A stretch of DNA of 64,000 nt, taken from Paenibacillus faecis. GTDB taxonomy: Bacteria; Bacillota; Bacilli; Paenibacillales; Paenibacillaceae. The notes beneath the pieces are model-generated. The model made no database searches, was not told where the DNA came from, and was given only the letters and a program-made list of their open reading frames with translations. Below are positions 1 to 9,288 of this stretch, in pieces (the first letter of the stretch is position 1; each line of letters starts with the position of its first letter). The position numbers were made by a program, and so were the translations under genes. The stretch is taken from assembly GCF_008084145.1 (NCBI RefSeq), contig NZ_VSDO01000002.1, forward strand, positions 1,178,001 through 1,242,000. Direction: 5' to 3'.

Positions 1-327
1 GGCGAAGGCGCTACTTTGATCGAAGCCGTGACTTACCGTTTCCGTCCGCATTCCCTCTCTGACGATACGAGCAAATACCGTACGAAAGAAGAAGAAGGAC
101 AATGGAGCGAGAAGGACCCGATCGCCCGTCTTGCCAAGTACTTGGAGAAGAAAGGCCTTTGGACCGAAGAAGATACGGCTCGCGTGAAAGAAGAAGCGAA
201 AGCGAAAGTGAACGAGCAAATCAAGAAGGCGGAACAAACCGAGAAGATGACGATTCCTGGTCTGATCGACAGCATGTTCGAGCAAACGCCTAAGCATCTG
301 GAAGAGCAAAAAGCCGATTTTCAATAA
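1..327 (+). CDS. pdhA: Pyruvate dehydrogenase E1 alpha subunit, C-terminal part
   Basis: This open frame enters from the left edge, so the start and the thiamine diphosphate site are outside the window. The visible 108 residues carry the family signature EAVTYRFRPHSLSDD, which in E1 alpha proteins is the conserved RxxxHS phosphorylation-loop region, followed by a charged helical tail. In the family it pairs with E1 beta to decarboxylate pyruvate and reductively acetylate the E2 lipoyl group. The pdhB, pdhC and pdhD genes follow directly with short gaps, which fixes the pyruvate rather than the branched-chain identity reasonably well. Confidence 0.93.
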   Translation, partial: GEGATLIEAVTYRFRPHSLSDDTSKYRTKEEEGQWSEKDPIARLAKYLEKKGLWTEEDTARVKEEAKAKVNEQIKKAEQTEKMTIPGLIDSMFEQTPKHLEEQKADFQ

Positions 328-363
328 GCCTTGAAGAAGTTCTAATGAGGAGGATAAGAAGCA

Positions 364-1344
364 ATGGCACAAATGAATATGAAAGAAGCAATCCGCGATG
401 CGATGCGCGTAGAGTTGAATCGGGATCCGAACGTCCTGCTTTTCGGGGAAGACGTAGGTAATGTCGGCGGGGTATTCCGCGTAACGGAAGGACTGCAAAA
501 GGAATTTGGCGAAGAGCGCGTATTCGACACGCCGCTGGCCGAATCCGCGATCGGCGGTCTGGCCGTCGGTTTGGGAATCCAAGGATTCCGTCCTGTTGCG
601 GAAATCCAGTTTGTCGGCTTTATTTTTGAAGCGTTGGACCAAATTCTCGTACAGGCTGCCCGCATGCGTTACCGTTCCGGCGGCCGCTATCATGCGCCAG
701 TCGTATTCCGTACGCCATACGGCGGCGGGGTTAAAGCCGCTGAATTGCACACCGACGCCCTGGAAGGTTTGATTGCGCAAACTCCGGGTATTAAACTGGT
801 GATTCCTTCGAACCCATACGATGCGAAGGGCCTGATGATCTCCGCGATCCGCGACAATGACCCGGTATTCTTCATGGAGCATTTGAACTTGTACCATGCT
901 TTCCGCGCGGAAGTGCCTGAAGGCGAATATACCGTAGAACTCGGCAAGGCGAACGTGGTTCGCGAAGGATCCGACGTCACGATTATCGCCTACGGCATGA
1001 TGGTTCATACCGCGGTGAAAGCGGCGGAAGAACTGGAGAAGAGCAAAGGCATCAAAGCCGAAGTCATCGATCTGCGCACGCTTGTGCCGCTGGACATCGA
1101 TACGATTCTTGCATCTATCAAGAAAACGAACCGCGCGATCGTCGTGCAGGAAGCTCAGAAATCCGCCGGCATGGCCGCTGAAATCATCGCTCAAATCAAC
1201 GAAAAAGCGATCCTGCACTTGGAAGCCCCAGTGCTTCGCATTACGCCTCCGGATACCGTTTATCCGTTCGCGCAAATCGAAGATCAATGGCTTCCGACTC
1301 CGGCCCGCATCATCGAGGGCGTCAACAAAGTACTTGAATTTTAA
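364..1344 (+). CDS. pdhB: Pyruvate dehydrogenase E1 beta subunit
   Basis: The 326-residue product has the usual E1 beta length. It shows the N-terminal [12 protein letters not shown] opening, the LFGEDVG segment around residues 27-33 (thiamine diphosphate contacts), the [10 protein letters not shown] region, and the C-terminal transketolase domain ending in TPARIIEGV. It forms the alpha2-beta2 E1 that decarboxylates pyruvate. The ATG has an AGGAGGA ribosome site about 8 bases upstream, 36 bases after the pdhA stop, so the two are cotranscribed. Nothing is truncated. Confidence 0.95.
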   Translation: MAQMNMKEAIRDAMRVELNRDPNVLLFGEDVGNVGGVFRVTEGLQKEFGEERVFDTPLAESAIGGLAVGLGIQGFRPVAEIQFVGFIFEALDQILVQAARMRYRSGGRYHAPVVFRTPYGGGVKAAELHTDALEGLIAQTPGIKLVIPSNPYDAKGLMISAIRDNDPVFFMEHLNLYHAFRAEVPEGEYTVELGKANVVREGSDVTIIAYGMMVHTAVKAAEELEKSKGIKAEVIDLRTLVPLDIDTILASIKKTNRAIVVQEAQKSAGMAAEIIAQINEKAILHLEAPVLRITPPDTVYPFAQIEDQWLPTPARIIEGVNKVLEF

Positions 1345-1386
1345 TTAAACGGCATACGAAAAATTGAAAAACAGGAGGTCTTCCAG

Positions 1387-2709
1387 GTGGCAAAATTTGA
1401 ATATCGCTTCCCAGAGCTCGGCGAAGGTTTGCATGAAGGCGAAATTATTAAAATGCACATCAAAGCCGGCGACAAAGTAACAGATGAAGATATCGTCATG
1501 GAGGTACAAAACGACAAGGCGGTCGTTGAAGTCCCATGTCCGGTAAACGGTACGGTGCTTGAAGTGTTCGGTTCGGACGGCGCGATCTTCCGCGTTGGCC
1601 AAGTCGTGGCCGTCATCGACGCGGAAGGCGACATTCCGGAGCAGGAATCCGCTCCTGAGCAAGCCGGCGCGCAAGAAGCCGACGCGGCGAAAGGCGCAGC
1701 GGATACGCAAAACTCCCCGGCTTCGGCCAGCCCTGCGGCAGCCAAAGAAGGCGGCACCGACGGTCCTGCGGCTCCAGCTGCACCTAACCGCGAAGTGCTG
1801 GCAACGCCAAGCGTGCGTAAATACGCCCGTGAGCAAGGCATCGACATCACGCAAGTGAGCGGCTCCGGTAAAGCCGGCAAAATCACGCGCGAAGACGTCG
1901 ACGCGTTCAAAAACGGCGGCGGCGCAGCAAGCCCTGCGGCATCCGGCGCTGCGCAAAGCGCGGACGCCCCTGCGGCACCGGCGGCTTCCGCGGCTGCAAG
2001 CGTGAGCGCGGAAGAAGAACGCGTTCCGTTCAAAGGAATCCGCAAAGCGATTTCGAACGCCATGGTTAAATCGGCTTACACCGCTCCGCACGTAACGATT
2101 ATGGACGAAGTGGACGTGACCGAGCTGGTAGCGTTCCGTACCCGCATGAAACCGATCGCCGAGAAGAAAGGCATCAAAGTCACTTACCTGCCGTTCATCG
2201 TAAAAGCGCTCGTAGCGGCTTCCCGTCAATTCCCTGCGCTTAACGCATCGATCGACGAGGAGAACAACGAGATCGTCTACAAGAAACATTACGATATCGG
2301 GATCGCTACCGATACCGACAACGGTCTGATCGTGCCTGTTATCAAAGATGCCGATCGTAAGAGCATCTGGATGATCGCCGACGCGATCCGCGATCTGGCG
2401 GCCCGCGGCCGGGAAGGTAAGCTGTCCGCAAGCGAAATGAAGGGCAGCACCATCTCCATCACGAACATCGGCTCCGCAGGCGGCATGTTCTTTACGCCGA
2501 TCATCAACTATCCTGAAGTGGCGATCTTGGGTACAGGCCGCATCAGCGAGAAGCCGGTCGTGAAGAACGGCGAAATCGTCGTGGCTCCGGTTATGGCTCT
2601 GTCGCTCAGCTTCGACCACCGTCTGATCGACGGCGCAACGGCTCAAAACTTCATGAACTATATCAAACAGCTGCTCGCCAACCCTGAGCTGCTCGTTATG
2701 GAGGTGTAA
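1387..2709 (+). CDS. pdhC: Dihydrolipoamide acetyltransferase E2
   Basis: The 440-residue E2 has one lipoyl domain (residues 1-80, with the lipoylated lysine in [10 protein letters not shown]), a long Ala/Pro linker, a peripheral-subunit-binding domain (about 137-175, [14 protein letters not shown]), a second Ala/Pro linker, and a catalytic domain ending in the HRLIDGA active-site motif. It carries acetyl groups from E1 to coenzyme A and forms the complex core. The start is GTG behind an ACAGGAGGTC ribosome site. Ala/Pro linkers are normal for E2; they produce long antisense open frames that are not genes. Confidence 0.95.
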   Translation: MAKFEYRFPELGEGLHEGEIIKMHIKAGDKVTDEDIVMEVQNDKAVVEVPCPVNGTVLEVFGSDGAIFRVGQVVAVIDAEGDIPEQESAPEQAGAQEADAAKGAADTQNSPASASPAAAKEGGTDGPAAPAAPNREVLATPSVRKYAREQGIDITQVSGSGKAGKITREDVDAFKNGGGAASPAASGAAQSADAPAAPAASAAASVSAEEERVPFKGIRKAISNAMVKSAYTAPHVTIMDEVDVTELVAFRTRMKPIAEKKGIKVTYLPFIVKALVAASRQFPALNASIDEENNEIVYKKHYDIGIATDTDNGLIVPVIKDADRKSIWMIADAIRDLAARGREGKLSASEMKGSTISITNIGSAGGMFFTPIINYPEVAILGTGRISEKPVVKNGEIVVAPVMALSLSFDHRLIDGATAQNFMNYIKQLLANPELLVMEV

Positions 2710-2713
2710 CAAT

Positions 2714-4129
2714 ATGGTAGTAGGAGACGCTTCTCTGGATATTGATACATTAGTTGTAGGTGCCGGTCCCGGCGGATACGTGGCGGCCATTCGTGCCGCC
2801 CAGCTGGGCCAAAAAGTGGTGATCGTGGACAAATCGGAGCTTGGCGGCGTGTGCTTGAACCGCGGCTGTATTCCTTCGAAAGCCCTGATCTCCGCTGCGC
2901 ACCAATACGAATCCGCGAAACATGCCGACGCGTTCGGCATCACCGCGGAAAATGTGAAAGTGGACTTCAAGAAAACGCAAGAATTCAAAAACGGCGTCGT
3001 TAAGAAAATGACCCAAGGCGTAACCGGTTTGCTGAAAGGCAACAAGATCGAAGTTTTCAGCGGTGAAGTCATGTTCATCAACGAAAACGAAGCTCGTGCT
3101 TTTAACGACCATGAATCGCCGCGTTACCGTTTCAAGCATTGCATCTTGGCTACAGGTTCCCGTCCGATCGAGCTGAAAGCCTTCCCGTTCGGCGGACGCA
3201 TCCTGTCCTCGACCGAAGCGCTCGATCTGCAAGAAATTCCTAACAGCCTGATCGTAATCGGCGGCGGTTATATCGGCGCGGAACTCGGTCAAATGTTCTC
3301 GAAATTCGGCACGAAAGTGACGATTATCGAAGGAATGGACAGCGTACTCGCAGGCTTTGACAAGGATATGACCCGTCTCGTCACGAAGAGCATGGAGAAA
3401 ACGGGCATCGAAATCATCACCAACGCCAAGGCCGAAAGCGCTGAGCAAACGGACAAGGACGTAACGGTTAAATACTCCGTAAACGGCGAAACCAAAGAAG
3501 TTACGGCGGACTACCTGCTCGTAACGGTTGGCCGTCGTCCTAACACGGACGGCGACCTCGGCTTGGAACTGGCCGGTGTGAAGCTGACGGACCGCGGTCT
3601 GGTGGAAGTTGACCATCAAGGGCGCACCAGCAATCCGAACATCTTTGCGATCGGCGACATCGTTGCCGGACCTGCGCTGGCGCACAAGGCTTCTTATGAA
3701 GGTAAAGTGGCCGCCGAAGTGATTTCCGGTCTTCCATCCGTCGTGGACTACAAAGCGATTCCTGCGGTCGTATTTACCGATCCGGAATGCTCAAGCGTAG
3801 GCTACACGGAAAAAGAAGCCAAGGAAAAAGGCTTCAACGTCAAAGCGGGCAAGTTCCCGTTCGCGGGCAACGGCCGTGCGACTTCGCTGAATCAGCCTGA
3901 CGGCTTCATCAAGATTGTGGCCAATGCCGACAACAATGTGGTTCTCGGCGCACAAATCGTCGGGATCGAAGCTTCCAACCTGATTGCGGAGCTTGGCCTT
4001 GCGATCGAAATGGGCGCCACTTTGGAAGACATTTCGCTCACGATCCACGCTCACCCTACGCTGGGTGAAATCGTGATGGAAACGGCTGAACTCGTTGAAG
4101 GTCATCCGATTCATGTTATCTCCCGTTAA
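2714..4129 (+). CDS. pdhD: Dihydrolipoamide dehydrogenase E3
   Basis: The 471-residue flavoprotein has the FAD motif GAGPGGYVAAI near residue 17, the redox disulfide CLNRGC, the NAD-binding GGGYIGAELG motif mid-protein, and the C-terminal HPTLGE motif that supplies the catalytic His-Glu pair. It reoxidises the E2 dihydrolipoyl group and passes electrons to NAD. It starts 4 bases after pdhC and is the last gene before a strong terminator, so it closes the pdh operon. It may also serve other 2-oxoacid complexes. Confidence 0.95.
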   Translation: MVVGDASLDIDTLVVGAGPGGYVAAIRAAQLGQKVVIVDKSELGGVCLNRGCIPSKALISAAHQYESAKHADAFGITAENVKVDFKKTQEFKNGVVKKMTQGVTGLLKGNKIEVFSGEVMFINENEARAFNDHESPRYRFKHCILATGSRPIELKAFPFGGRILSSTEALDLQEIPNSLIVIGGGYIGAELGQMFSKFGTKVTIIEGMDSVLAGFDKDMTRLVTKSMEKTGIEIITNAKAESAEQTDKDVTVKYSVNGETKEVTADYLLVTVGRRPNTDGDLGLELAGVKLTDRGLVEVDHQGRTSNPNIFAIGDIVAGPALAHKASYEGKVAAEVISGLPSVVDYKAIPAVVFTDPECSSVGYTEKEAKEKGFNVKAGKFPFAGNGRATSLNQPDGFIKIVANADNNVVLGAQIVGIEASNLIAELGLAIEMGATLEDISLTIHAHPTLGEIVMETAELVEGHPIHVISR

Positions 4130-4196
4130 TTTTTGAGCTATTACTCTCGCGTCCTCCGGTTATCCGGCGGATGCGGATCTCCTAAGCATATGGATA

Positions 4197-4234
4197 GGGC
4201 AGGACCGGCAAGTTGGGTCTTGCCCTCTTTTTTT
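4197..4234 (+). terminator. Terminator of the pdh operon
   Basis: A 10-bp stem GGGCAGGACC / GGTCTTGCCC (one G-U pair) with a 9-base loop is followed by a run of T residues. It lies about 70 bases after the pdhD stop. Confidence 0.85.
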
Positions 4235-4306
4235 GGCGTTCAGGCCGAACTTTTCCGGTTTTGGCTACGTTTAGTTATTAATAGAACCGTCATAGGGGAG
4301 GAAGAG

Positions 4307-5014
4307 ATGAAGAACAGGAGAGCGATGGGGTGGAAGCTTGCGGTCTGCGTCCTGATGTTCGCCGCGGGCACGGTGCTATCCGGGCCGGCGAAGGCCGAAA
4401 TCAAGAACAAGCTCAATTCCGAAACTACGCCGCAGACCCAAAAGGCAATATCCAAGAAACAGGTGACTCAATGGATCAAACAACAGGGGGCCAGGAAAGC
4501 AAACTACTATTTCGAGGGTTTGACTTTTATTGAAGTGCAGCTGGACGAAGACAAGGAGCTTGAGGTGATCGCGGGTATTGACGGAGGCGTCCATCTGGGC
4601 CATTTCTTCGTGTTTGACCGGACGAAAGCGGGGACTTACAAGCTGATTGCCGAAAAGGACTGGAAGGTGGAGGCGCTGCATCCGGGGCTCGCGGTTGAAA
4701 CGGATTCCAGAGTGTTATATGAAACGGTCGAACGTACGGGCGGAACGGGCATCGATGTGAAATACGCCCACCTGTGGTATGTGAAGAACGGAAAATGGGT
4801 GGAGGCGTGGAAAGGTGTCCTTAAAGAACGCAACGCGATGATCACCGGTGCACATTCGCTTGTCGCCGGCAGTTATCAGGTGATTGACGATACTCTTTTC
4901 AGTTGGCAGACTTTGACGCGGCTTGAAGACGATGACGAGACGGTGAAGGGCGAGCGCGAAACGACGCTCCAGGTGTTTCAATTCGACGGAACCCGTTTTG
5001 TGGAGGAAAAATAA
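4307..5014 (+). CDS. Secreted protein of unknown function
   Basis: The 235-residue product starts with a typical Sec signal: basic MKNRR, a hydrophobic stretch, then an AKA-type cleavage site near residue 29. I chose this ATG because GGGGAGGAAG sits just upstream and the signal peptide begins here; the same frame stays open to 4133. The mature part is mixed alpha/beta with segments such as ELEVIAGIDGGVHLGHFFVFD, reminiscent of the repeat-like FG-GAP/VCBS output of other secreted Firmicute proteins, but I do not recognise a named family. The cupin gene follows by 13 bases. Confidence 0.75.
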   Translation: MKNRRAMGWKLAVCVLMFAAGTVLSGPAKAEIKNKLNSETTPQTQKAISKKQVTQWIKQQGARKANYYFEGLTFIEVQLDEDKELEVIAGIDGGVHLGHFFVFDRTKAGTYKLIAEKDWKVEALHPGLAVETDSRVLYETVERTGGTGIDVKYAHLWYVKNGKWVEAWKGVLKERNAMITGAHSLVAGSYQVIDDTLFSWQTLTRLEDDDETVKGERETTLQVFQFDGTRFVEEK

Positions 5015-5027
5015 AGGAGCTGTTTTT

Positions 5028-5393
5028 TTGATTAGCAAAAAGAACGCGGAGCATTATATGTGGGGAGACCGCTGCGATGGTTGGCGGCTGGTACATGAAC
5101 AGGACCGAAGCATCATCCATGAAAAAATGCCTCCGGGAACATGTGAAACCCGGCATTTTCATAAACAGGCGAAACAATTTTTCTTTGTGCTGACGGGGAC
5201 AATGACCCTCGAGGCCGGAGGAATCGAAACGGTACTGCGGGCCCATGAGGGATTGAATGTCCCGCCGAATCTGCCCCATCAAGTGTTCAATAAATCCGGC
5301 GAAGACTTGGAGTTTTTGGTGATTTCTCAGCCCAGCACGACAGATGACCGGTATCCGGCACCGGGCGGAACAGAAGAGGAACGAGGAACTTAA
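5028..5393 (+). CDS. Cupin domain protein
   Basis: The 121-residue protein is a single small cupin barrel. Motif 1 is recognisable as RHFHKQAKQFFFVLTG (HxH present, with Gln at the usual Glu metal ligand) and motif 2 as PPNLPHQVFN (third His present). Such proteins bind a metal and act as small isomerases, dioxygenases or binding proteins; the substrate cannot be read here. A TTG start is chosen because AAAGGAG lies 8 bases upstream; an in-frame upstream start would overlap the preceding gene. Confidence 0.8.
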   Translation: MISKKNAEHYMWGDRCDGWRLVHEQDRSIIHEKMPPGTCETRHFHKQAKQFFFVLTGTMTLEAGGIETVLRAHEGLNVPPNLPHQVFNKSGEDLEFLVISQPSTTDDRYPAPGGTEEERGT

Positions 5394-5914
5394 GGACCTT
5401 TAAGGTCTGATACATAACGCGCAGGCAAGTGCAAGGATTGCCAAAACAGCCAAAAAAGGATGTCGGCATGTTCCCTCGTCAAGGGGGTTAAGCCTCACGG
5501 GGCCCTGCTTACTGCGTTTCGGAAAGCCATCGGGCACGGACAGGGTCGGCGCAAGGATCATCTTGGATGAATTCTGGCGTCGGCTTTTTTTGAACTTTGG
5601 TATTGGGCAGGTATATAATAGAGGACGGCTTGCCGCACTCGTCAGGCGGAGAGAATCGGGCGGTAGTTTGCCGATGGCGGAATTTCCGGGAAGAAGAATA
5701 TGCATGCGGCGACAGCAATAATATGTAGGGTACATGCCCGCCTTTGGCAAAAAAAATCGAGCCGCATGTCGGGAATACGCATTCGGTGGTAGCCTGGCTG
5801 ACGAATCTTATGATAGGATGGATGTTGCGGTTCAGCCGGCGGCAGCGCAGATCGATTTAACCGCGAGAATATTTAATAACGGAATGTGTTCTGGAAAAAG
5901 GAGATCTCGAAGTT
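5394..5914 (+). other. Long intergenic region / uppP leader
   Basis: About 520 bases without a convincing gene. It contains a sigma-A promoter candidate at 5590-5619, so uppP may have a leader of roughly 290 nt. Open frames here (for example 5734-6018 in another frame, or 5400-5750 minus) lack ribosome sites or run into uppP. I could not match the leader to a known riboswitch. Confidence 0.5.
5590..5619 (+). promoter_or_regulatory. Sigma-A promoter candidate for uppP
   Basis: TTGAAC at 5590-5595 and TATAAT at 5614-5619 are separated by 18 bp. The expected transcript start is near 5626, far upstream of the uppP ATG. Confidence 0.5.
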
Positions 5915-6769
5915 ATGGAAACTATTTTTTCAATCCTGAAATCGATTATTTTGGGGATCGTGGAGGGGATCACCGAATTTTTGCCGGTATCTTCCACGGG
6001 CCATCTGGTCATCTTTGAAAATTTGCTGGGCTTCAATGGGACGACCCCCTCATATGTGGAGATGTATACGTACGTTATTCAACTGGGAGCGATTTTGGCC
6101 GTCATCGTCCTGTATTGGGGCAAAATCAAGGATACGCTGGTCAACTTCTTCCCGCAGAAGGTCGGTTTTGAAAAGTCGGGATTCCGCTTTTGGCTGATGC
6201 TGGCGATCGCCTGTATCCCGGGAGGCGTGTTCGGCGTTCTGCTGAACGACTGGGCGGATGAGCATCTGTTTACGCCGGTTGTCGTGGCGTTCACGCTGTT
6301 TTTCGGCGGACTGTGGATGCTTTACGCGGAGAAAAAATTCCGCAACAACGGACTGGGCGGCGGAGGCGACGAGTTGAACGTCACGGTCAAACAAGCGCTG
6401 ATCATCGGCGCTTTCCAATGCCTCGCCATTATTCCGGGCATGTCGCGCTCCGCTTCGACGATCATCGGCGGCTGGGTAGCGGGCTTGACCACGGTGGCGG
6501 CGGCGGAGTTCTCGTTCTTCCTGGCGATCCCGGTCATGGTGGGGATGAGCTTCCTGAAAATCGTGAAGATCGGCGGATTTTCGTCGATGACTTCGACCGA
6601 ACTGATTTCGCTCGGCGTCGGCTTTGTCGTTTCGTTCCTCGTCGCGCTCGCCGTCATCAGCAAGTTTATTTCGTACCTGCAAAAGAAACCGATGAAGGTA
6701 TTCGTATACTACCGGATGATTTTTGCGATTATCGTCCTGATCGCCGGGATTGCCGGCTTGTTCCACTAA
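5915..6769 (+). CDS. uppP: Undecaprenyl-diphosphatase (bacitracin resistance)
   Basis: The 284-residue integral membrane protein has both BacA/UppP signatures: EGITEFLPVSSTGH near residues 16-29 and IIPGMSRSASTI near residue 174. About eight hydrophobic segments follow the family layout. It dephosphorylates undecaprenyl diphosphate to recycle the lipid carrier for peptidoglycan and teichoic acid synthesis and gives bacitracin tolerance. The ATG has AAAGGAGAT about 10 bases upstream. It is a single-gene unit ending in a terminator. Confidence 0.95.
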   Translation: METIFSILKSIILGIVEGITEFLPVSSTGHLVIFENLLGFNGTTPSYVEMYTYVIQLGAILAVIVLYWGKIKDTLVNFFPQKVGFEKSGFRFWLMLAIACIPGGVFGVLLNDWADEHLFTPVVVAFTLFFGGLWMLYAEKKFRNNGLGGGGDELNVTVKQALIIGAFQCLAIIPGMSRSASTIIGGWVAGLTTVAAAEFSFFLAIPVMVGMSFLKIVKIGGFSSMTSTELISLGVGFVVSFLVALAVISKFISYLQKKPMKVFVYYRMIFAIIVLIAGIAGLFH

Positions 6770-6782
6770 ACAAAGTCATGAG

Positions 6783-6822
6783 GCCCAGTCCGAAGAAACA
6801 GATTCGGCACTGGGCTTTTTTT
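6783..6822 (+). terminator. Terminator of uppP
   Basis: A stem GCCCAGTCCGAA / TTCGGCACTGGGC with one bulged base is followed by a T7 run, 14 bases after the uppP stop. Confidence 0.85.
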
Positions 6823-6882
6823 GTTAATTCTTATAGTATAGAAGAAGTTAAAGCAAGAATACGGCTGGAGGAAGGTGCTTTG

Positions 6883-7341
6883 ATGAGCGCAAAACTAATG
6901 ATCGTCCAGGCTTCGCTTGGCGACCTGCAAGATGTGGCGGAGCTGTTTAATCAATACCGGGTGTTTTACGGGCAAGCGTCCGATCCGGCGGGAGCCGAAG
7001 CTTTTCTGTTTCAATTGATGGAGCACCGGGAGTCCGTTATTTTGCTGGCAAGGGTAGAGAACGGTCGCCAACCGGTTGGCTTTGTCCAGTTGTATCCGAC
7101 GTATTCGTCGATTTCCATGCAGCGCTCATGGGTACTGAACGATTTATTCGTTCCGGAGAAATGGCGCAAGCAAGGCATCGGCCGAAAGCTTCTGGATGCC
7201 GCGGCCGACATGGCGCGTCTGACCAAAGCGAAAGGGCTTGCCCTGGAAACCGCCCCGGACAACCTTTCCGCGCAAAAGCTCTATGAAAGCCTGGGATATG
7301 TCCGTGACACGGAATTTTTCCATTATTATTTGACTCTATAA
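6883..7341 (+). CDS. GNAT family N-acetyltransferase
   Basis: The 152-residue protein has the GNAT acetyl-CoA loop in the form EKWRKQGIGRKLL (Q/RxxGxG/A) near residues 91-103, and the C-terminal NLSAQKLYESLGY segment typical of the family. It should transfer an acetyl group from acetyl-CoA to an amine; the substrate is not evident. The start follows GGAGGAAGG. The frame is open far upstream into uppP, but that part is antisense to nothing and lacks a ribosome site, so the short form is taken. The NUDIX gene follows 18 bases later. Confidence 0.88.
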   Translation: MSAKLMIVQASLGDLQDVAELFNQYRVFYGQASDPAGAEAFLFQLMEHRESVILLARVENGRQPVGFVQLYPTYSSISMQRSWVLNDLFVPEKWRKQGIGRKLLDAAADMARLTKAKGLALETAPDNLSAQKLYESLGYVRDTEFFHYYLTL

Positions 7342-7359
7342 GGCAAGGGGAGGCATAGC

Positions 7360-7797
7360 ATGAAAAGAATCGATATTGTCTACGCCTTGATCGCCAGTCC
7401 CGACAACCAAAAGGTGTTAATGGTACAAAACCTCGATAACCGGGACACATGGACTTTGCCCGGAGGGACGGTGGAGCCCGGGGAAACCCTGGAAACGGCG
7501 CTTATCCGCGAGGTGAGAGAAGAGGCCGGCATCGAGATTGCCGTTCGCGGGGTGGCCGCGGTGAACGAAGTGATTTTTCCTGAAAAACAAGAGCATTATC
7601 TGCTGCTTACGTTCCGCGCCGACCGTCTTGGCGGGACGGAGAAAACGAATGTCCCTGCGGAGATATCCGCGGTCTCCTGGATCAACGTGGACCTGGCGGA
7701 TTCCCTGATGCCGTATTACGAGGCAGGCATCAGCGGACTGGTAAGCAGCGGGGACGAGGTTCCTTACTGCGATGAAGGTCAAGAGAAAGAGACCTAG
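7360..7797 (+). CDS. NUDIX hydrolase
   Basis: The 145-residue protein has a perfect NUDIX box, with glycine, five residues, Glu, seven residues, then REVREEAGI around residues 33-55. The family hydrolyses nucleoside diphosphates linked to another group, for example oxidised nucleotides or sugar nucleotides. The start follows AGGGGAGG. It sits between a GNAT and a TmrB-like kinase with 15-18 base gaps, so the three are probably cotranscribed. The specific substrate cannot be inferred. Confidence 0.9.
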   Translation: MKRIDIVYALIASPDNQKVLMVQNLDNRDTWTLPGGTVEPGETLETALIREVREEAGIEIAVRGVAAVNEVIFPEKQEHYLLLTFRADRLGGTEKTNVPAEISAVSWINVDLADSLMPYYEAGISGLVSSGDEVPYCDEGQEKET

Positions 7798-7812
7798 ACG
7801 GAGGAGAGAGGA

Positions 7813-8409
7813 ATGATCATATGGATCAACGGAGCTTTCGGCTCCGGCAAAACTTCGGCCGCCTATCCGCTCCACCGGAGAATTCCCGGATCTTTTGTGT
7901 ATGATCCCGAAGACGTCGGATATTTCATCCGGAAGCGAATTCCGGGCGGGATGGAGAAGGATGATTTTCAGGACTATCCCATGTGGCGCGAGATGAACTA
8001 TGCGATGCTGAAAAATATCGCCGCCGAATTTGACGGCATCCTCATCGTTCCGATGACCGTGACCCATCCCGTCTACTTTAACGAAATCGTAGGCAGGCTA
8101 AGGGATGAGGGGGTCGGCGTGCGCCATTTTACCTTATGGGCCTCGCGCGATGTGCTGCTGGCCCGTCTGAAGGGGCGGGGCGACGGCTATAATTCCTGGC
8201 CTGCCCGGCAGGTGGAGCGCTGCCTGGAAGGACTCGCGAATCCGCTGTTCGGGGAGCATCTGGACACCGATCATCTGAGCCGGGACGAGGTGGTCGGCCG
8301 GATTGCCGCCGAATGCGGCATCCCGCTGCAGCCCGACGAGCGAACCAAGCTGCAGAAGGCTTGGGACCGGGCGATCCTTACTTTAAAGCATATCCGGATT
8401 GGGAAATAG
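7813..8409 (+). CDS. TmrB-like P-loop ATPase
   Basis: The 198-residue protein begins MIIWINGAFGSGKTSAAY, with a Walker A GAFGSGKT at residues 7-14, and continues with FVYDPEDVGYFIRK. This opening and the length closely resemble the Bacillus subtilis tunicamycin-resistance protein TmrB and related AAA-type small kinases. TmrB is thought to bind tunicamycin with ATP. Whether this homologue confers resistance is unknown; a shikimate- or adenylate-kinase-like role remains possible. It follows the NUDIX gene by 15 bases with a GGAGGAGAGAGG ribosome site. Confidence 0.8.
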   Translation: MIIWINGAFGSGKTSAAYPLHRRIPGSFVYDPEDVGYFIRKRIPGGMEKDDFQDYPMWREMNYAMLKNIAAEFDGILIVPMTVTHPVYFNEIVGRLRDEGVGVRHFTLWASRDVLLARLKGRGDGYNSWPARQVERCLEGLANPLFGEHLDTDHLSRDEVVGRIAAECGIPLQPDERTKLQKAWDRAILTLKHIRIGK

Positions 8410-8427
8410 AACGACCTCTGATATAAT
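8399..8427 (+). promoter_or_regulatory. Promoter candidate for thyA-dfrA
   Basis: TTGGGA, 17 bp, then TATAAT at 8422-8427. It overlaps the end of the TmrB-like gene and lies 38 bases before the thyA start. Confidence 0.5.
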
Positions 8428-8464
8428 AAACAAGATGTCAATTGATCGATAGAGGGTGTTGAAA

Positions 8465-9259
8465 ATGAGAAATTATTTGGATTTGTTGCAGGACATTTTA
8501 GATAACGGAACACCGAAGGAAGACCGCACGGGGACGGGGACGCTCTCCGTTTTCGGCAGACAGCTGCGTTTTGATCTCAGTCAGGGTTTTCCTCTGGTTA
8601 CGACCAAGCGCATCCATTTGAAATCGGTGGTTCATGAGCTGTTATGGTTTTTGAAGGGCGAAACTAATATCGCCTACCTCAAAGAGCACGGCGTGCGAAT
8701 CTGGGATGAATGGGCGGACGAGAACGGGGATTTGGGACCGGTCTACGGCTCGCAATGGCGCGCCTGGGAGGCACCGGACGGCCGCCGGATCGACCAGATC
8801 GCGAATGTGATCGAAGCGATCAAGAAGAATCCCGACTCCCGCCGGCACCTGGTCAGCGCCTGGAACGTGGCCGAGATCGACAATATGAAGCTGCCGCCCT
8901 GCCACTTCGTATTTCAGTTTTACGTGGCGGGAGGGAAGCTTTCCTGCATGCTGACGATGCGTTCGGTCGATACGTTCCTGGGGTTACCTTTCAACATCGC
9001 CAGTTACTCCCTGCTTACGCATATGGTGGCCCAGCAGTGCGGGCTCGAGCCGGGCGAGTTCATCTGGTCCGGAGGGGATGTCCATATTTACAGCAATCAC
9101 CTGGAGCAGGTGAAGACGCAGTTGACGCGCGAGCCTTATCCGCTGCCGCGCCTGATCATCAAACGCAAACCGGAGTCGATTTTCGATTATGTTTACGAAG
9201 ACTTCGAGTTTGAAGGTTATCAGTATCACCCGACGATTAAGGCTACCGTTGCCGTATAG
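8465..9259 (+). CDS. thyA: Thymidylate synthase
   Basis: The 264-residue protein has the length and most of the sequence of classical ThyA. It shows the DRTGTGTLS phosphate-binding segment, the catalytic cysteine in [11 protein letters not shown] at residue 146, the QRS-equivalent MRSVD, and the C-terminal KATVAV tail. It methylates dUMP to dTMP using methylene tetrahydrofolate. Upstream in-frame GTG (8456) and TTG (8459) are possible, but the AGAGGG site fits the ATG best and gives the family length. Its partner dfrA follows by 29 bases. Confidence 0.96.
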   Translation: MRNYLDLLQDILDNGTPKEDRTGTGTLSVFGRQLRFDLSQGFPLVTTKRIHLKSVVHELLWFLKGETNIAYLKEHGVRIWDEWADENGDLGPVYGSQWRAWEAPDGRRIDQIANVIEAIKKNPDSRRHLVSAWNVAEIDNMKLPPCHFVFQFYVAGGKLSCMLTMRSVDTFLGLPFNIASYSLLTHMVAQQCGLEPGEFIWSGGDVHIYSNHLEQVKTQLTREPYPLPRLIIKRKPESIFDYVYEDFEFEGYQYHPTIKATVAV

Positions 9260-9288
9260 CGGAAATCCGAAAGAAAGGGGCAAGACGG

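Noticed and set aside
1345..3081. 578-residue antisense frame over pdhC/pdhD
   Set aside because: It mirrors the Ala/Pro-rich E2 linker and GC-rich codons. The sense strand encodes clear pdh genes.
5734..6018. 94-residue frame upstream of and overlapping uppP
   Set aside because: It has no ribosome site and runs 100 bases into uppP in another frame; uppP has both family motifs and a good start.
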